From Bradyrhizobium sp. CCBAU 051011 (GTDB lineage Bacteria > Pseudomonadota > Alphaproteobacteria > Rhizobiales > Xanthobacteraceae): 64,000 bases of DNA. The notes beneath the pieces are model-generated. The model did not search any database and was not told the DNA's origin. It saw only the letters and a list, made by a program, of their open reading frames with translations. Numbering within the stretch: position 1 is the first letter of the stretch; each line of letters begins with the position of its first letter. Both the position numbers and the translations under genes were made by a program. The stretch is from contig NZ_CP022222.1 in the NCBI RefSeq assembly GCF_009930815.1, forward strand, positions 4,134,501 through 4,198,500, in the 5' to 3' direction. This document shows positions 42,509-52,740 of the stretch, piece after piece.

Positions 42509-43008
42509 CAAGTATCGAAGAGGAATGCAACCTTCGACCGTCGCGACCGGCCGTAGATCGCCACGTCGATTTTCATTCGTCTTGCCAGCTTTTCGGCAAG
42601 TTCCGTCCAACCGGTCCGAGATCTGTTGGATGGCCTGTAGGTCGCCTTGCTCTGCTTTCTCAGCCAACTTGCGATCTTTGCTCGCACCGTGGCTCGTTCA
42701 GTCAATCCAGTCCTCAAGAACAACAGCCACCCCGATCCCAAACGCAAGAGAACCGGGCTCCGCACCCGGCTTTCCATCGCATTTAGATCTTCGAGCAGGT
42801 GGCGCTCGAATGGATCACCCACATGCTGAGGCACGCCTGCGGCTTCGCCCTGGGGAATCTCCCCAGATCCACCTACTTGGGAGCGCTCAAATTCCGCGAT
42901 TGCCGTGCTCTCCTCGTTGGGCTTCTCCGAGAATCCGCGCGGGAAGATGAGTCCCCTGCAAACGATGGCGAGGCCAATGACAGTCAGGGCGATACCTAGT
43001 GCATCCAT
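42508..43008 (-). CDS. Hypothetical protein with N-terminal membrane anchor
   Basis: The 166-residue product begins MDALGIALTVIGLAIVCRGL, a probable membrane anchor or signal. A soluble part with basic, helical segments follows (LLRLGSGWLLFLRTGLTERA, then TVRAKIASWLRKQSKA). It ends in IYGRSRRSKVAFLFDT. I do not recognise a family. It is convergent with the VapE remnants, with its stop next to the terminator hairpin. The frame is long for chance, but the ribosome site is weak. Confidence 0.45.
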   Translation of the reverse strand: MDALGIALTVIGLAIVCRGLIFPRGFSEKPNEESTAIAEFERSQVGGSGEIPQGEAAGVPQHVGDPFERHLLEDLNAMESRVRSPVLLRLGSGWLLFLRTGLTERATVRAKIASWLRKQSKATYRPSNRSRTGWTELAEKLARRMKIDVAIYGRSRRSKVAFLFDT

Positions 43009-43249
43009 TTTTCGACCGCCAAACGGCTACTAATGAAATGCGAATAAGTTCAAACGAATGGGTCCGGCCAGTCGGTTCGAAATCCGACCGAGAGACGCTT
43101 TTGCGCTCGCACTGTGGGAATTAGGACACTATCGGCGGCGCCGCGGCGTGCCCCCATGCAATGCGAGCGACCAGGAAAAGGCGCCGACGTCAGGCCGGAT
43201 CGGCAGAGCGTGGAGTCGCAATTCCTGCCGCTGGTGACTATGTGAGGGT

Positions 43250-43474
43250 ATGGAGAAGCCGAGAATTAGAGCGCTCCGGCAAGCTCGGCTGTACGGATAC
43301 CTTATCGACCGAACTGACAGGCTCTACTACCCCGGCGGCAGTCATCCTGTTTGTAGCGTGCAGACTGCGCAGGAGATGGTCAGAGCTGGGTGGCTGGTAC
43401 GCCGCCCAGATGGCAGATACGAGATTACACCCGCTGGACTGCGCGTGCTGGAACTAGAGCACCCAGCGGCTTGA
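43250..43474 (+). CDS. Small winged-helix-like hypothetical protein
   Basis: The 74-residue product reads MEKPRIRALRQARLYGYLID, then VQTAQEMVRAGWLVRRPDGR and YEITPAGLRVLELE. The end (GWLxR-x-DGRYEITPAGLRVL) has the shape of the last helix and wing of a winged-helix domain. It could be a small regulator, but no partner is next to it. Short proteins of this form occur in Bradyrhizobium genomes. Confidence 0.6.
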   Translation: MEKPRIRALRQARLYGYLIDRTDRLYYPGGSHPVCSVQTAQEMVRAGWLVRRPDGRYEITPAGLRVLELEHPAA

Positions 43475-43641
43475 TAAGCCCAGATAGCTGCGAGACGGAG
43501 TCTGCTTAGCCCTGACGACCTTCAATCGCCGCCGCCACGCGTCGGCGCACGCCGCATCTACGGGCGTCGCGGCGAAGGTCCGCGACGCCCTGCGACGGCA
43601 ACCTGATGATGCACGTATTCCGCCGCGGTGCTTCTGCTCTG

Positions 43642-44360
<719 letters not shown>

Positions 44361-44422
44361 GCAGTTGGACGGAGAGCGTCAAGCCAGCATGTAAAGACGG
44401 AAGTCGACAACTGCATCTGGTC

Positions 44423-44572
44423 CTGACGCTGCAGCGTCTGAACAAGAAGAACGCCCTGACAGGTGCGATGTATGATCGACGCGCTCGAGCGCGCCGAGGC
44501 CGACAGTAGTATCAGGGTGGTCCTGTTCCATGGCGACGGCGACAGCTTTACCGCCGGCAATCAGCAGAACGC
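44423..44572 (+). pseudogene. N-terminal fragment of an enoyl-CoA hydratase
   Basis: LTLQRLNKKNALTGAMY, a frameshift, then IDALERAEADSSIRVVLFHG followed by DGDSFTAGN is the crotonase N-terminal pattern. It ends abruptly and joins SRAP-like sequence within ~13 bases. Confidence 0.65.
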
Positions 44573-44584
44573 CGCAATTCATAT

Positions 44585-45204
44585 CTACTCAATCACCATC
44601 AACCAAGCCGCCTTCCGCGTCGTCAACCGCTACGTCGGCAACCTGCCGCCTTTGCCCGGCATCTTCCCCGACTATCCGGCGCCAGTGGCGCGCAACCCGG
44701 GCGGCGAGCGCGAGATGACAATGATGCGCTGGGGCATGCCGCCACACCGCGCACTGTGGGCCACCGGTCACGAACATCCGCAACACGTTCTCGCCGCACT
44801 GGCGAGGCTGGCTCAAGCCGGAAACAGCTTCGCGGAGTACGCGCCAGAGCCGAACCCCGAGACCAAAAAGAAAGACATCGTCTGGTTCGGGCTCGGTGAT
44901 GATCGACCGCTCGCGACCTTCGTCGGTATATGGACCGAGTACAAGGGCGACCGCGGCACAGAGTCCAAGCCGATCCCCGGCGCTGCATCTTGTGTACGGC
45001 TTCTTGACCCACCGCACCAAACGCGATCGTCGAGGCGATCCATCCCAAAGCGATGCCGGTGATCCTGACCACACCTATGAAGAACGCGATGTTCGGATGC
45101 GTGCGCCATGGGAAGAAGCGAGGCGTTGCAGCGACCGCTGCCGGACGAGGCCGTGAAGGTCGTGGCACGCGGTACTGAAAAAGAGGACGCCGCCGGAGCT
45201 GCAT
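44585..45204 (+). pseudogene. Degenerate SRAP (YedK/HMCES-type) gene
   Basis: YSITINQAAFRVVNRYVGNL, then [37 protein letters not shown] and FGLGDDRPLATFVGIWTEY match SOS-response-associated peptidases. These proteins cap abasic sites in single-stranded DNA through Cys2. The family start MCG is absent (the codons read differently just before YSIT). The frame shifts at least twice after 44980, with LVYGFLTHRTK, ERDVRMRAPWEEA and VKVVARGTEKED in other frames. A better preserved homologue lies at 56670-57371. Confidence 0.75.
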
Positions 45205-45497
45205 GACCGATGGTTTGAGAAGAACTCGGCGTGCACCTCATCAGCGTTTATTCCAGCCTGAACTTGCACCAGCATCAAGCTCGCGTTTTGATGTGGTTTT
45301 ACGGTCCATAAGAGTCCACTCATCCAAACGTGATCGAGTTTTTTTAATAGCAGGTTCCATCGAAATGATTTCCTCTTTTATCTCAATGGGGAGCCGCAAT
45401 GCGAGGCAACGTGCATAGTTCAGCAGCGCCCATGGGTCCTTGAACCTTGCATCGAGCTGTCGAACGAACCTTCGTGGAAGGAAACCGGAGGTTTCCC
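45205..45497. other. Intergenic, nothing seen
   Basis: No gene or RNA is supported here. A short A+T-rich patch surrounds 45340. Confidence 0.4.
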
Positions 45498-45674
45498 ATG
45501 AAAAATCTGATCATATCCGCGATTGCGGCCGTTGCCCTTCTCACTTCTGCAACCACCATGCTGTCGTCGTACTCACCTTCGATCGAGCGTCATGCCGCCG
45601 GTACAGTCATAGGTCATTGCAAGAACTTCCACAGCCTGGCTGGGACAAAAGCTTCCGAGCTTTTGCCTTACTAA
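45498..45674 (+). CDS. Small secreted hypothetical protein
   Basis: The 58-residue product starts MKNLIISAIAAVALLTSATT, a signal peptide, and continues to GTVIGHCKNFHSLAGTKASE. GGAGG lies upstream of the ATG. Small exported proteins with a GHCKNFHSLAG-like segment are found in Bradyrhizobium and have no known role. It is shorter than expected and may have lost its end. Confidence 0.55.
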   Translation: MKNLIISAIAAVALLTSATTMLSSYSPSIERHAAGTVIGHCKNFHSLAGTKASELLPY

Positions 45675-45794
45675 GCGCTAACAGCCGCTAAAAAGGGGCT
45701 GCCACTTTCTTTAGAATCTGGTTTCCTTGGTTGCCGGAGAGTTCGTGTGATTCGCGGATGCTAAAATTAGTGACAGTCCACAATGGAGGCTGCC

Positions 45795-46160
45795 ATGAAA
45801 GCGTTCGGTCGCGTACTTACGATGTTCGGTATTCTTCTGATGTCCTTTCGTGCTGACGCTCACGATCCGTCGATGGCGCACCACGAATGGTTCAAGAGAC
45901 AGGAAATGAACCCCGCCGCTCAACACCGGCTCGGCGTTCCGTGGAAATCGTGTTGCGATAACGGCGATGTTTTCAAAACACGCTTCCGCGTCGCAGACGA
46001 CCATTCGGACCAGTGGCAATACCTCAAAGACGGCCAATGGAAAGTCATCCCACCCGACATCATCAAGGCTGAAGACACCCCAGATCGTTTGCCCGTGCTG
46101 TTCATAAACAAGAGCACGGGGGACGAGCTCTGCTTCTTCGTGCCGCGTGGTGGACTGTGA
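45795..46160 (+). CDS. Secreted hypothetical protein with CCDNGD motif
   Basis: The 121-residue product has a signal peptide (AFGRVLTMFGILLMSFRADA) and a mature part starting HDPSMAHHEWFKRQEMNP. It contains WKSCCDNGDVFKTRFRV and a late Cys in DELCFFVPRGG. The CCDNGD segment occurs in short exported rhizobial proteins of unknown function. Three cysteines and histidines could bind metal or form a disulfide. GGAGG precedes the ATG at 45795. Confidence 0.7.
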   Translation: MKAFGRVLTMFGILLMSFRADAHDPSMAHHEWFKRQEMNPAAQHRLGVPWKSCCDNGDVFKTRFRVADDHSDQWQYLKDGQWKVIPPDIIKAEDTPDRLPVLFINKSTGDELCFFVPRGGL

Positions 46161-46249
46161 ACTAAGGCGCACGCACCTCAAAAATGGGTGCGGGACTGTC
46201 GCGTTCAAAATCTGTTCGTCATCGCTCGCACTTCAAGCTTTACCCTACA

Positions 46250-46362
46250 AAGGCAAAGCTGTCGACGTCAAATGGGTTGGCCGCGAGCTTGACGTTCGCT
46301 ACGTGCTGTAGGGTAGTGTCCGCAAGGCAGACAACCGCGGTCGCATTACCGGGCTGTTGAGC
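46250..46362 (+). pseudogene. Fragment of an adenylate cyclase/TPR-type protein
   Basis: KGKAVDVKWVGRELDVRYVL, a stop, then GSVRKADNRGRITGLL resembles the ARYVLEGSVRKxGNRVRITxQL linker of class III cyclase-TPR proteins common in Bradyrhizobium. The Glu codon before GSVRK has become a stop. Only ~37 codons remain. Confidence 0.55.
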
Positions 46363-46376
46363 AACACGCAACTTCC

Positions 46377-46884
46377 AGGAAGGGCCGCTAGTGGCGCAAG
46401 GCGGTCGTTGACTTTCAGACGCCGCATGCCCTCGATCGAGCCTATATTGATAACGCGGCGTAGTCCTGCTTCGAGCCGACTGCTGCCAGCAGCTTGAAAA
46501 CACGTTGAGTCATGAAGAAGGCCGATTTGACGTTGAGGTCCATGACTTTGTCCCAACCGGACTCGGGAGACGATTGAAAATCCGCTCCCCAGCGCGCCGG
46601 CGTTATTGACCAGAATGTCAAGCCTCCGCTCGCGCCGTTCGATTTCGGTGCCGAGACGATCGATTTCGTCCATGCGGGAAATATCGGCTGTGATTGAGAT
46701 GCATTCGCCGGTTTTCGAAAAGTTGGGAGGCGAGAGCATCGCTGGCTTCCGCTTTCCGGGCCGTGATATAGACCTTGGCGCCATTCTCGACATAAGCGCG
46801 CGCGATCATCTCCCCAATGCCGCGGCCGCCGCCGGTCACTAGAGCAATCTTGCCCCGGACGCTAAACAGCTCCTCAATCTTCAT
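46377..46884 (-). pseudogene. Frameshifted short-chain dehydrogenase/reductase
   Basis: The start MKIEELFSVRGKIALVTGGG followed by RGIGEMIARAYVENGAKVYI is a clear SDR cofactor-binding region (TGGGRGIG). After about residue 57 the frame shifts to ECISITADISRMDEIDRLGT and LDILVNNAGALG, with more shifts before RRVINIGSIEGMR. The active-site YxxxK is not found, and the C-terminal half is missing. The gene is inactive. Confidence 0.8.
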
Positions 46885-47082
46885 CGATCTCCAAGTTCAT
46901 TGTCGGTCAGGCGGATCGTTATGCGACCGCTCCGTCCGCATGAAGTTCCTCGATCAAGGCTGCGTCAAATCCGGCTTCGCATAGGTGCTGGGTTCATGGC
47001 CTGCGGCGATTGCCGGAAGATTGTCCAGAGACATCCCCAGGTGACATTCGAGCGGAGGCGAAGTTTGCAGCCGGAGCGGAAG

Positions 47083-47298
47083 CTACTGCTCGCCTTCGTA
47101 TTTAAAGGAAACCTTGACCTTCGCCCGGTAGGCCTCGACCTTGCCTTCAGTGATTTGCATGTCGAGTTCGACGACTTCGGCCACGCGAAGGTCTCGCAGA
47201 CTTTGCGAAGCACGTTCTACAGCTGCGCGTGCAGCCTTTTCCCAGGAGTCGGTACTGGTGCCGACCAATTCGATAACCTTATAAGCGCTATCAGCCAT
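47083..47298 (-). CDS. Dodecin family flavin-binding protein
   Basis: Dodecins form 12-subunit shells that store or buffer flavins. The 71-residue product MADSAYKVIELVGTSTDSWE continues AARAAVERASQSLRDLRVAE and VVELDMQITEGKVEAYRAKV. The conserved S-x-x-SWE-x-A helix start and KVSFKYEG end are present. I chose the ATG at 47298 with AGGAG-like sequence upstream (GGAGGACGCC). It has no operon partner. Function follows from the family. Confidence 0.93.
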   Translation of the reverse strand: MADSAYKVIELVGTSTDSWEKAARAAVERASQSLRDLRVAEVVELDMQITEGKVEAYRAKVKVSFKYEGEQ

Positions 47299-47320
47299 GG
47301 CGTCCTCCGTTGTGACTGTT

Positions 47321-48848
47321 TCATTTCGACCTCTCATGGGCCGTTGCGGAAGCGATAACGCGTCGATCGGAGACCGACCAGCGACTGCAATTCAGGCCGA
47401 CCGTCGGGCGGCGTTCGCTTCCCTTATTTCGATCTTTTTTCACCTTTGGCTCACCGCCGCTCGCTGCCTTCTTCAAGCGCCCAAATTCGTCGATCAGGAA
47501 ATCCACCAGTTTTTCAATGTCGGGAACGGCGGTTCGGCAGGCGATCAGCCCGAAGTCGAGATTGTCCAAATAGCTTTGAACGGTGATATTGAGGACGCTG
47601 CCGTTCGACGGAATCGAGACCGGAAAATAGTTGATCATCCTCGCGCCAGCGCAATAGAGCGTTTCTCTAGGTCCCGGCACGTTCGATATCAGGACGTTCA
47701 CGATGGCGGGGAGTTGCTCGGCAAGCTTGGCCTGTCCCATCAATCGTGCCAAGCCGGTGATGATGATTGGTGCACCCAGCCAGGTCATGTCGGTCCGGAT
47801 GACGTCGCGAATATCTTCGAGCCGCTTCTTGGAATCGGTCGATGAGGCCACGATTGCCTCCAGTTGGCGTATCGGGTCGGCAATGTCGGTAGCCAGGTTG
47901 CACAGCATCGCCGTGACCTGGTTGTTCATGTCTGAGTTGCCCGCCTTTCGCAGTGAAACCGGCACAGCTGCGATCAGCGGCCCATCGGGAAGTGCGTCCG
48001 TTGTTTCCAGGTAGCGCCGCAGGGCGCCGGCGCTGATCGTCATGACAACGTCGTTCAGCTTCGACCTTGTTAGCTTGGCGACCGCCTTCGCTTCACGAAG
48101 CGAGATGGTGCAGGTTGCAAATGATCGCTGGCCCCGATAGCGACGCATTGAAGAGGGTTTTCGGTGCGATCGGAAGCATGCGAGGCGGGTTTGCCAAATC
48201 TTCCGTAACGCGTTGTCCCACTTTCGCGATCGCTTTGCCGATATCGGTCCACGACTGATAGAACTCCCGCTGCTGGGTGAAGAACTTGTCGTAGGAATCG
48301 CGGATCAGCTGGAAGAGCTCGGGAGGCCTGCTGTCCCTGGTTGTCGGGGAGGGCAGTTGCACCGGCTCCGGATCGGGTGAGGTGGCGAATATGATAGGAA
48401 GCGCGGCCATGCCCGCGCCGCCGTCGATGCCAGCGTGGTGCATCTTGATGTAGATCGCGAAGCCGCCGCCCTCCACACCCTCGATCACATAATACTGCCA
48501 AAGCGGTCGGCTACGATCGAGCAGGATCATGTGCAGTCGAGCCACCAGGGTCTCGAGCTGCTCGCGCGTTCCCGGCTTCGGCAAGGAGACGTGGCGGAAG
48601 TGATATTCGAGATCGAGATTGTTGTCATGGACCCAGACCGGATGATCGAGCTGGATCGGCGCCAGGGCCAGCTTGCGCTCGAAGAAAGGAACGAGATGAA
48701 GCCTGCTCTTGAGATGGTCACGAAACGCCACGAAAACGTTGGCATCTGCGGGAGGCGGATCGAATATTGCCAGGCCAGCAACGTGCATCGGTGATTCCGG
48801 TGTTTCGCCGTACAGAAAGCTGGCATCGAGAGCTGACAATCTGTCCAT
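47321..48848 (-). pseudogene. Wax ester synthase/diacylglycerol acyltransferase, frameshifted
   Basis: The family makes wax esters or triacylglycerol from acyl-CoA at the membrane. The N-terminal part (from MDRLSALDASFLYGETPESP) contains the HHxxxDG catalytic motif as IKMHHAGIDGG (His137-His138, Asp142). Near 48130 the frame shifts at a run of four G, and the second frame continues QRSFATCTISLREAKAVAKL, then RSKLNDVVMTISAGALRRYL and VPGPRETLYCAGARMINYF to 47321. Removing one base restores one ~500-residue protein of normal length. It may be a recent mutation or a homopolymer sequencing error. Confidence 0.85.
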
Positions 48849-48975
48849 GGTATCGTCCGATCCGTTTCTGAGCCTCAACCGCAGTCTACAGTCGGGCTCT
48901 GCACTCAAGGCGAGCTCCTCTTCTCCATGGCGGTGGGGTCAGCTCCGATTGTTGACCGGGCTACCCACGCCCGGC

Positions 48976-49674
48976 TCAAACCTCCAGCCATTCCTTTCTG
49001 ACCGCGGCGTTGCGTGTAAGATCCGCGGGGGTGCCCTCGAAAACGATGCGACCGTGACCCATCACGTAAACGCGGTGCGATATCCGCATGGCGATGGAGA
49101 GCTTCTGTTCGACGAGCAGGATAGCCACTCCGCGCCGCGCGATTTCTGCGATCAGGTCGCCGACCTGATGAACGATGAGGGGCGCCAACCCTTCAGTCGG
49201 CTCATCAATCATAATCAGTTCAGGGTCACCCATCAGCGTGCGGCACATCGTCAGCATCTGCTTCTCGCCGCCCGACATGACGCCGGCGGTGGTGTCCGCA
49301 CGCGCCGCGAGGTTAGGGAACATTTGCAGCATATCGTCGAGCCGCCATTTGCCAGGCTTGCGCGGGTCCTTGATCCCGAGCATCAGGTTTTGACGTACGG
49401 TGAGGCCTGGAAAAATATCACGGTGCTCAGGGACGTATCCGAGGCCGAGATGGGCGATGCGAAAGCTTGGAAGCCCGGCGATGTCGGTCCCCTTGAACCT
49501 GATGGTTCCCTGAGGCGGTACCTCGCCCATGATCGCCTTGACAGTCGTCGAACGCCCGACACCGTTCCGGCCCAATAGGCTTACGACTTCGCCGGCATCG
49601 ATGCGCAGATCGACGCCCTGGAGGATATGACTTTTGCCATAGTAGGCGTGCAGGTCCTTGACCTCGAGCATCAA
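48976..49674 (-). CDS. livF: Branched-chain amino acid ABC transporter ATPase LivF
   Basis: The 232-residue ATPase has Walker A LLGRNGVGRSTTVKAI (Arg in place of the usual Lys of GxxGxGKST), signature VMSGGEKQMLTMCRTL, Walker B LIMIDEPTEGLAP and a switch region ILLVEQKLSIAM. The replacement of the Walker A Lys by Arg (GRNGVGRSTT) is unusual and could lower ATPase activity. The start overlaps the livG stop by four bases. The gene is the last of the liv operon. Substrates of this family include branched-chain and other amino acids, amides and aromatic compounds. Confidence 0.88.
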   Translation of the reverse strand: MMLEVKDLHAYYGKSHILQGVDLRIDAGEVVSLLGRNGVGRSTTVKAIMGEVPPQGTIRFKGTDIAGLPSFRIAHLGLGYVPEHRDIFPGLTVRQNLMLGIKDPRKPGKWRLDDMLQMFPNLAARADTTAGVMSGGEKQMLTMCRTLMGDPELIMIDEPTEGLAPLIVHQVGDLIAEIARRGVAILLVEQKLSIAMRISHRVYVMGHGRIVFEGTPADLTRNAAVRKEWLEV

Positions 49675-50423
49675 GCCGCCTCCTCGCCAAGATAGGCTTC
49701 CTTGACCTTGGGATCCGATCGAATTTGGTCCGGCGTTCCGGTCGCAATGATGTGGCCATAGACCAGCACCGAAATTCGGTCGGCCAGTCCGAACACGACG
49801 CTCATGTCATGTTCTACGATCACCAATGTGCGGCCCTCGGTGAGGCGACGAATGAGCGAAACTGCCCGCTCCGTTTCTGCGTGGCTCATGCCTGCGGTCG
49901 GCTCGTCGAGCAGGATGACGTCGGCGCCGCCGGCAATAGTGATGCCGATCTCCAGCGCGCGCTGTTCGGCATATGTCAGCAGCCCGGCCGGTACGTCGCG
50001 GCGTGCAGTGAGACCGATGTCCGACAGCACCTGCGCCGTTCGGTCGCGGACCTCCTTCAGATTATCGATGTTCTTCCAGAACGAGTAATGATGACCGTCG
50101 GTCCAGAGCACGGCGCAACGCAGGTTTTCCCATACGCTCAGGTTGGCGAACACATTGGTGACCTGGAAGCTGCGCGACAGGCCGCGGCGGTTGATCTGAT
50201 AGGGTGGCAGGCCCGAAATCACCTCTCCGCGAAGCGTGACGGTTCCCGACGTCGGTCTGATGTAGCCGCTGATGAGGTTGAACGTTGTCGATTTGCCCGC
50301 ACCATTGGGGCCGATCAGCGCGTGCCGTTCGCCTTGTACCACGCTCAAGTTCAGGTCGCGGATGATCGAGATGTTGCCGAAGCTTTTCTGGACGTCCTTG
50401 ATTTCAATGGCAGGCGCGGTCAT
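49671..50423 (-). CDS. livG: Branched-chain amino acid ABC transporter ATPase LivG
   Basis: The 250-residue ATPase shows Walker A IGPNGAGKSTTFNLI, signature LLTYAEQRALEIGITI (a relaxed LSxGxQR form typical of LivG), Walker B VILLDEPTAGMSHAE and switch IVEHDMSVVFGLA. It would dimerise with LivF. It overlaps both neighbours by four bases. In contrast to LivF here, its Walker A lysine is intact. Confidence 0.92.
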   Translation of the reverse strand: MTAPAIEIKDVQKSFGNISIIRDLNLSVVQGERHALIGPNGAGKSTTFNLISGYIRPTSGTVTLRGEVISGLPPYQINRRGLSRSFQVTNVFANLSVWENLRCAVLWTDGHHYSFWKNIDNLKEVRDRTAQVLSDIGLTARRDVPAGLLTYAEQRALEIGITIAGGADVILLDEPTAGMSHAETERAVSLIRRLTEGRTLVIVEHDMSVVFGLADRISVLVYGHIIATGTPDQIRSDPKVKEAYLGEEAA

Positions 50424-51721
50424 GCGTGGTATCCTCTTTCATGCGCCGCCGTCAGCGCGTCGTCCCAGGCGCGCGCAAGCCTGCGCCAAGTCTCTCGCGC
50501 AACGAAAAATCCGCCGACGATCAGGAATAGAGCAATTGCCCACGTGATCGGACTCGAGGCGTTGAAGTTCATACCGAAGGCTTTGATATTCGGGTCGTCG
50601 CCCGGATTCACGGTGTGATGCACGATAGTTTCGATCGCAAGAACGAGGCCAGCGACCAAGGCGAGCGTCGGAATCAGCGCTATCAAATAGGACGGCAATA
50701 CCTTGCCCAATGTGCCGCCCTTGAGCAGCGGTCGGTGCATCATCAGAAGTCCTGTGATGCCACCCGGCGCAAACGTCACGACCGCTATGAAGAACAGTCC
50801 GAAGTAAAGCTGCCAGACAGATGTCAAATCGCTTAGGCTCAACGACAGCACTGTAACGAATATCGCGCCGACAATCGGCCCGATGAAGTATCCGACGCCA
50901 CCGATGTAAGTCGAGAACAGTACGGTGCCGGACTGCACGGCGCCAAGATAAGCTGAGTTGGCGATCTCGAAATTGATCGCGGCGAGTGCGCCCGCGATGC
51001 CAGCAAAGAAGCCGGCGAAGCAAAAGGCCAAATAGCGAATGACGTGGGGGTCATAGCCAACGAACTGAACGCGCTCCGGATTGTCACGAACGGCATTGCA
51101 CATGCGGCCGAGCGGCGTGCGCGTCAGCGCGTACATGGCGATGACCGCCAGCAGCGTCCATGCGGCGACAAGATAGTAGATTTGAATCTGCGGTCCGAAA
51201 CTCCAGTCGAACAGCCGAAACAATTTGGTTCGATTCGCCGAGATGCCGGCTTCGCCCCCGAAGAACGTGCGCAGGATGAGAGCCGACGAGGCGATCAGTT
51301 CGGCGACGCCAAGCGAGATCATCGCGAACGCCGTTCCGCTGCGCTGGGTCGAGACCCATCCAAGCAGTGCAGCGAAGAATAATCCAGTCAGGCCTCCGAC
51401 CAGGGGAACCACGGGCAACGGGATCGGGAGTTTGTTGGCGCTGATGATGTTGATGGCGTGAATCACCAGAAAGCCGCCAAGGCCGTAGTAGACGGCGTGT
51501 CCGAACGAAAGCAGTCCGGTTTGGCCGAGCAGGATGTTGTAGGAGAGGGAGAAAATGATGGAGATGCCGATCAGGCTAAAGGTCGTCAGCGCGCCGCCCG
51601 AGCTGAAAATCGTCGGCAGCACCAGGAGCAGCAGCGCTACGGAAACCCAGACGCCGTAGAATTTCAGCCTTTCGCTGAGGGCCGGATGAGGCGGCGCTAC
51701 GCTTGAAGCCAATTCGGTCAT
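50420..51721 (-). CDS. livM: Branched-chain amino acid ABC transporter permease LivM
   Basis: The 433-residue inner-membrane protein has about nine hydrophobic segments. Family landmarks are SYNILLGQTGLLSFGHAVYY and TPLGRMCNAVRDNPERVQFV. It forms the channel with LivH. The ~60-residue C-terminal part after the last family segment (EYQ-like region to RETWRRLARAWDDAL) is longer than usual. Start and stop overlap livH and livG by four bases. Confidence 0.92.
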   Translation of the reverse strand: MTELASSVAPPHPALSERLKFYGVWVSVALLLLVLPTIFSSGGALTTFSLIGISIIFSLSYNILLGQTGLLSFGHAVYYGLGGFLVIHAINIISANKLPIPLPVVPLVGGLTGLFFAALLGWVSTQRSGTAFAMISLGVAELIASSALILRTFFGGEAGISANRTKLFRLFDWSFGPQIQIYYLVAAWTLLAVIAMYALTRTPLGRMCNAVRDNPERVQFVGYDPHVIRYLAFCFAGFFAGIAGALAAINFEIANSAYLGAVQSGTVLFSTYIGGVGYFIGPIVGAIFVTVLSLSLSDLTSVWQLYFGLFFIAVVTFAPGGITGLLMMHRPLLKGGTLGKVLPSYLIALIPTLALVAGLVLAIETIVHHTVNPGDDPNIKAFGMNFNASSPITWAIALFLIVGGFFVARETWRRLARAWDDALTAAHERGYHA

Positions 51722-52665
51722 GTTTCACGTGTCCCCAGCAGCCCCATCGGACGAAAGATCAGAATGAGCACCAGCAGCACGTACGGCATGATCGGCGCGA
51801 TCTGAGCGACGGTTACGCCCCAGATGTCCGACAGCCAGGTTTGCGCATAGTCCGGACCAAGCGGGCCAAATGCGCCGGCAAGTGAACCATTCATCGAGAC
51901 CGCGAAGGTCTGGACGAGGCCGATCAGCAGCGACGCAACGAAGGCGCCCGGTAGCGAACCGAGGCCACCGACGACCACGACGACGAACAGAATTGGTCCG
52001 AGCAGCGCCGCCATGTTCGATTGCGTCACCAGCGCGGGGCCTGCGATCACGCCGGCGACGGCGGCGAGCGCCGTACCGACGCCGAACACCAGCATGAAGA
52101 TGCGCCCGACATTGTGGCCGAGATGGCCGACCATATGCGGATGGGTGAGGGCTGCCTGAACGATCAGGCCGACGCGCGACTTCTTGAGGACGATGAGCAG
52201 GCCAACGAAGATCGCGATCGAGACCAGCAGCATAAACATCTTGTAGGCCGGGTAATTGGTCGAGAAGATTCTAAAGGCTGGAAAATCCAGCGACGCCGGA
52301 ATGCGGAAATCGACCGGGCTCTTGCCCCAAATGATCTGTACGATCTCCTCGATCGCGAAGGCCAGGCCGAACGTAAACAGGAGCTCTGCGACATGACCGT
52401 TACGGTGAACCCGTCGCAGCCCAAATCGCTCGACCGCCGCGCCGAGCGCTCCTGCCAGCAACGGGGCAATAAAGAGCGCGGGCCAGAAGCCAACCCATCG
52501 GCTGATCTGGAAGCCAAAGAATGCGCCGAGCATGTAGAAGCTTGCATGCGCGAAATTGAGAACGCCGAGCATGCTGAAGATGACGGTCAGGCCGCTTGCC
52601 ATCAAGAACAGCAGCATTCCGAATAAAACGCCGTTCAGCGTGGAAATGACGAAAAGTTCGAGCAC
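51718..52665 (-). CDS. livH: Branched-chain amino acid ABC transporter permease LivH
   Basis: The 315-residue permease starts MLELFVISTLNGVLFGMLLF and has eight or so membrane segments. The family pattern includes GLTVIFSMLGVLNFAHASFY and GVGTALAAVAGVIAGP, then VVVVGGLGSLPGAFVASLLI. It lies between the binding-protein gene (75 bases upstream) and livM. The ligand cannot be told from the permease. Confidence 0.92.
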   Translation of the reverse strand: MLELFVISTLNGVLFGMLLFLMASGLTVIFSMLGVLNFAHASFYMLGAFFGFQISRWVGFWPALFIAPLLAGALGAAVERFGLRRVHRNGHVAELLFTFGLAFAIEEIVQIIWGKSPVDFRIPASLDFPAFRIFSTNYPAYKMFMLLVSIAIFVGLLIVLKKSRVGLIVQAALTHPHMVGHLGHNVGRIFMLVFGVGTALAAVAGVIAGPALVTQSNMAALLGPILFVVVVVGGLGSLPGAFVASLLIGLVQTFAVSMNGSLAGAFGPLGPDYAQTWLSDIWGVTVAQIAPIMPYVLLVLILIFRPMGLLGTRET

Positions 52666-52740
52666 GACACCACCCCCGAGAGATAAACCAACCTCGCTCC
52701 GGCGATTGCCGGAGCGAGGAAGCTTGCGCGGAGACGACGG

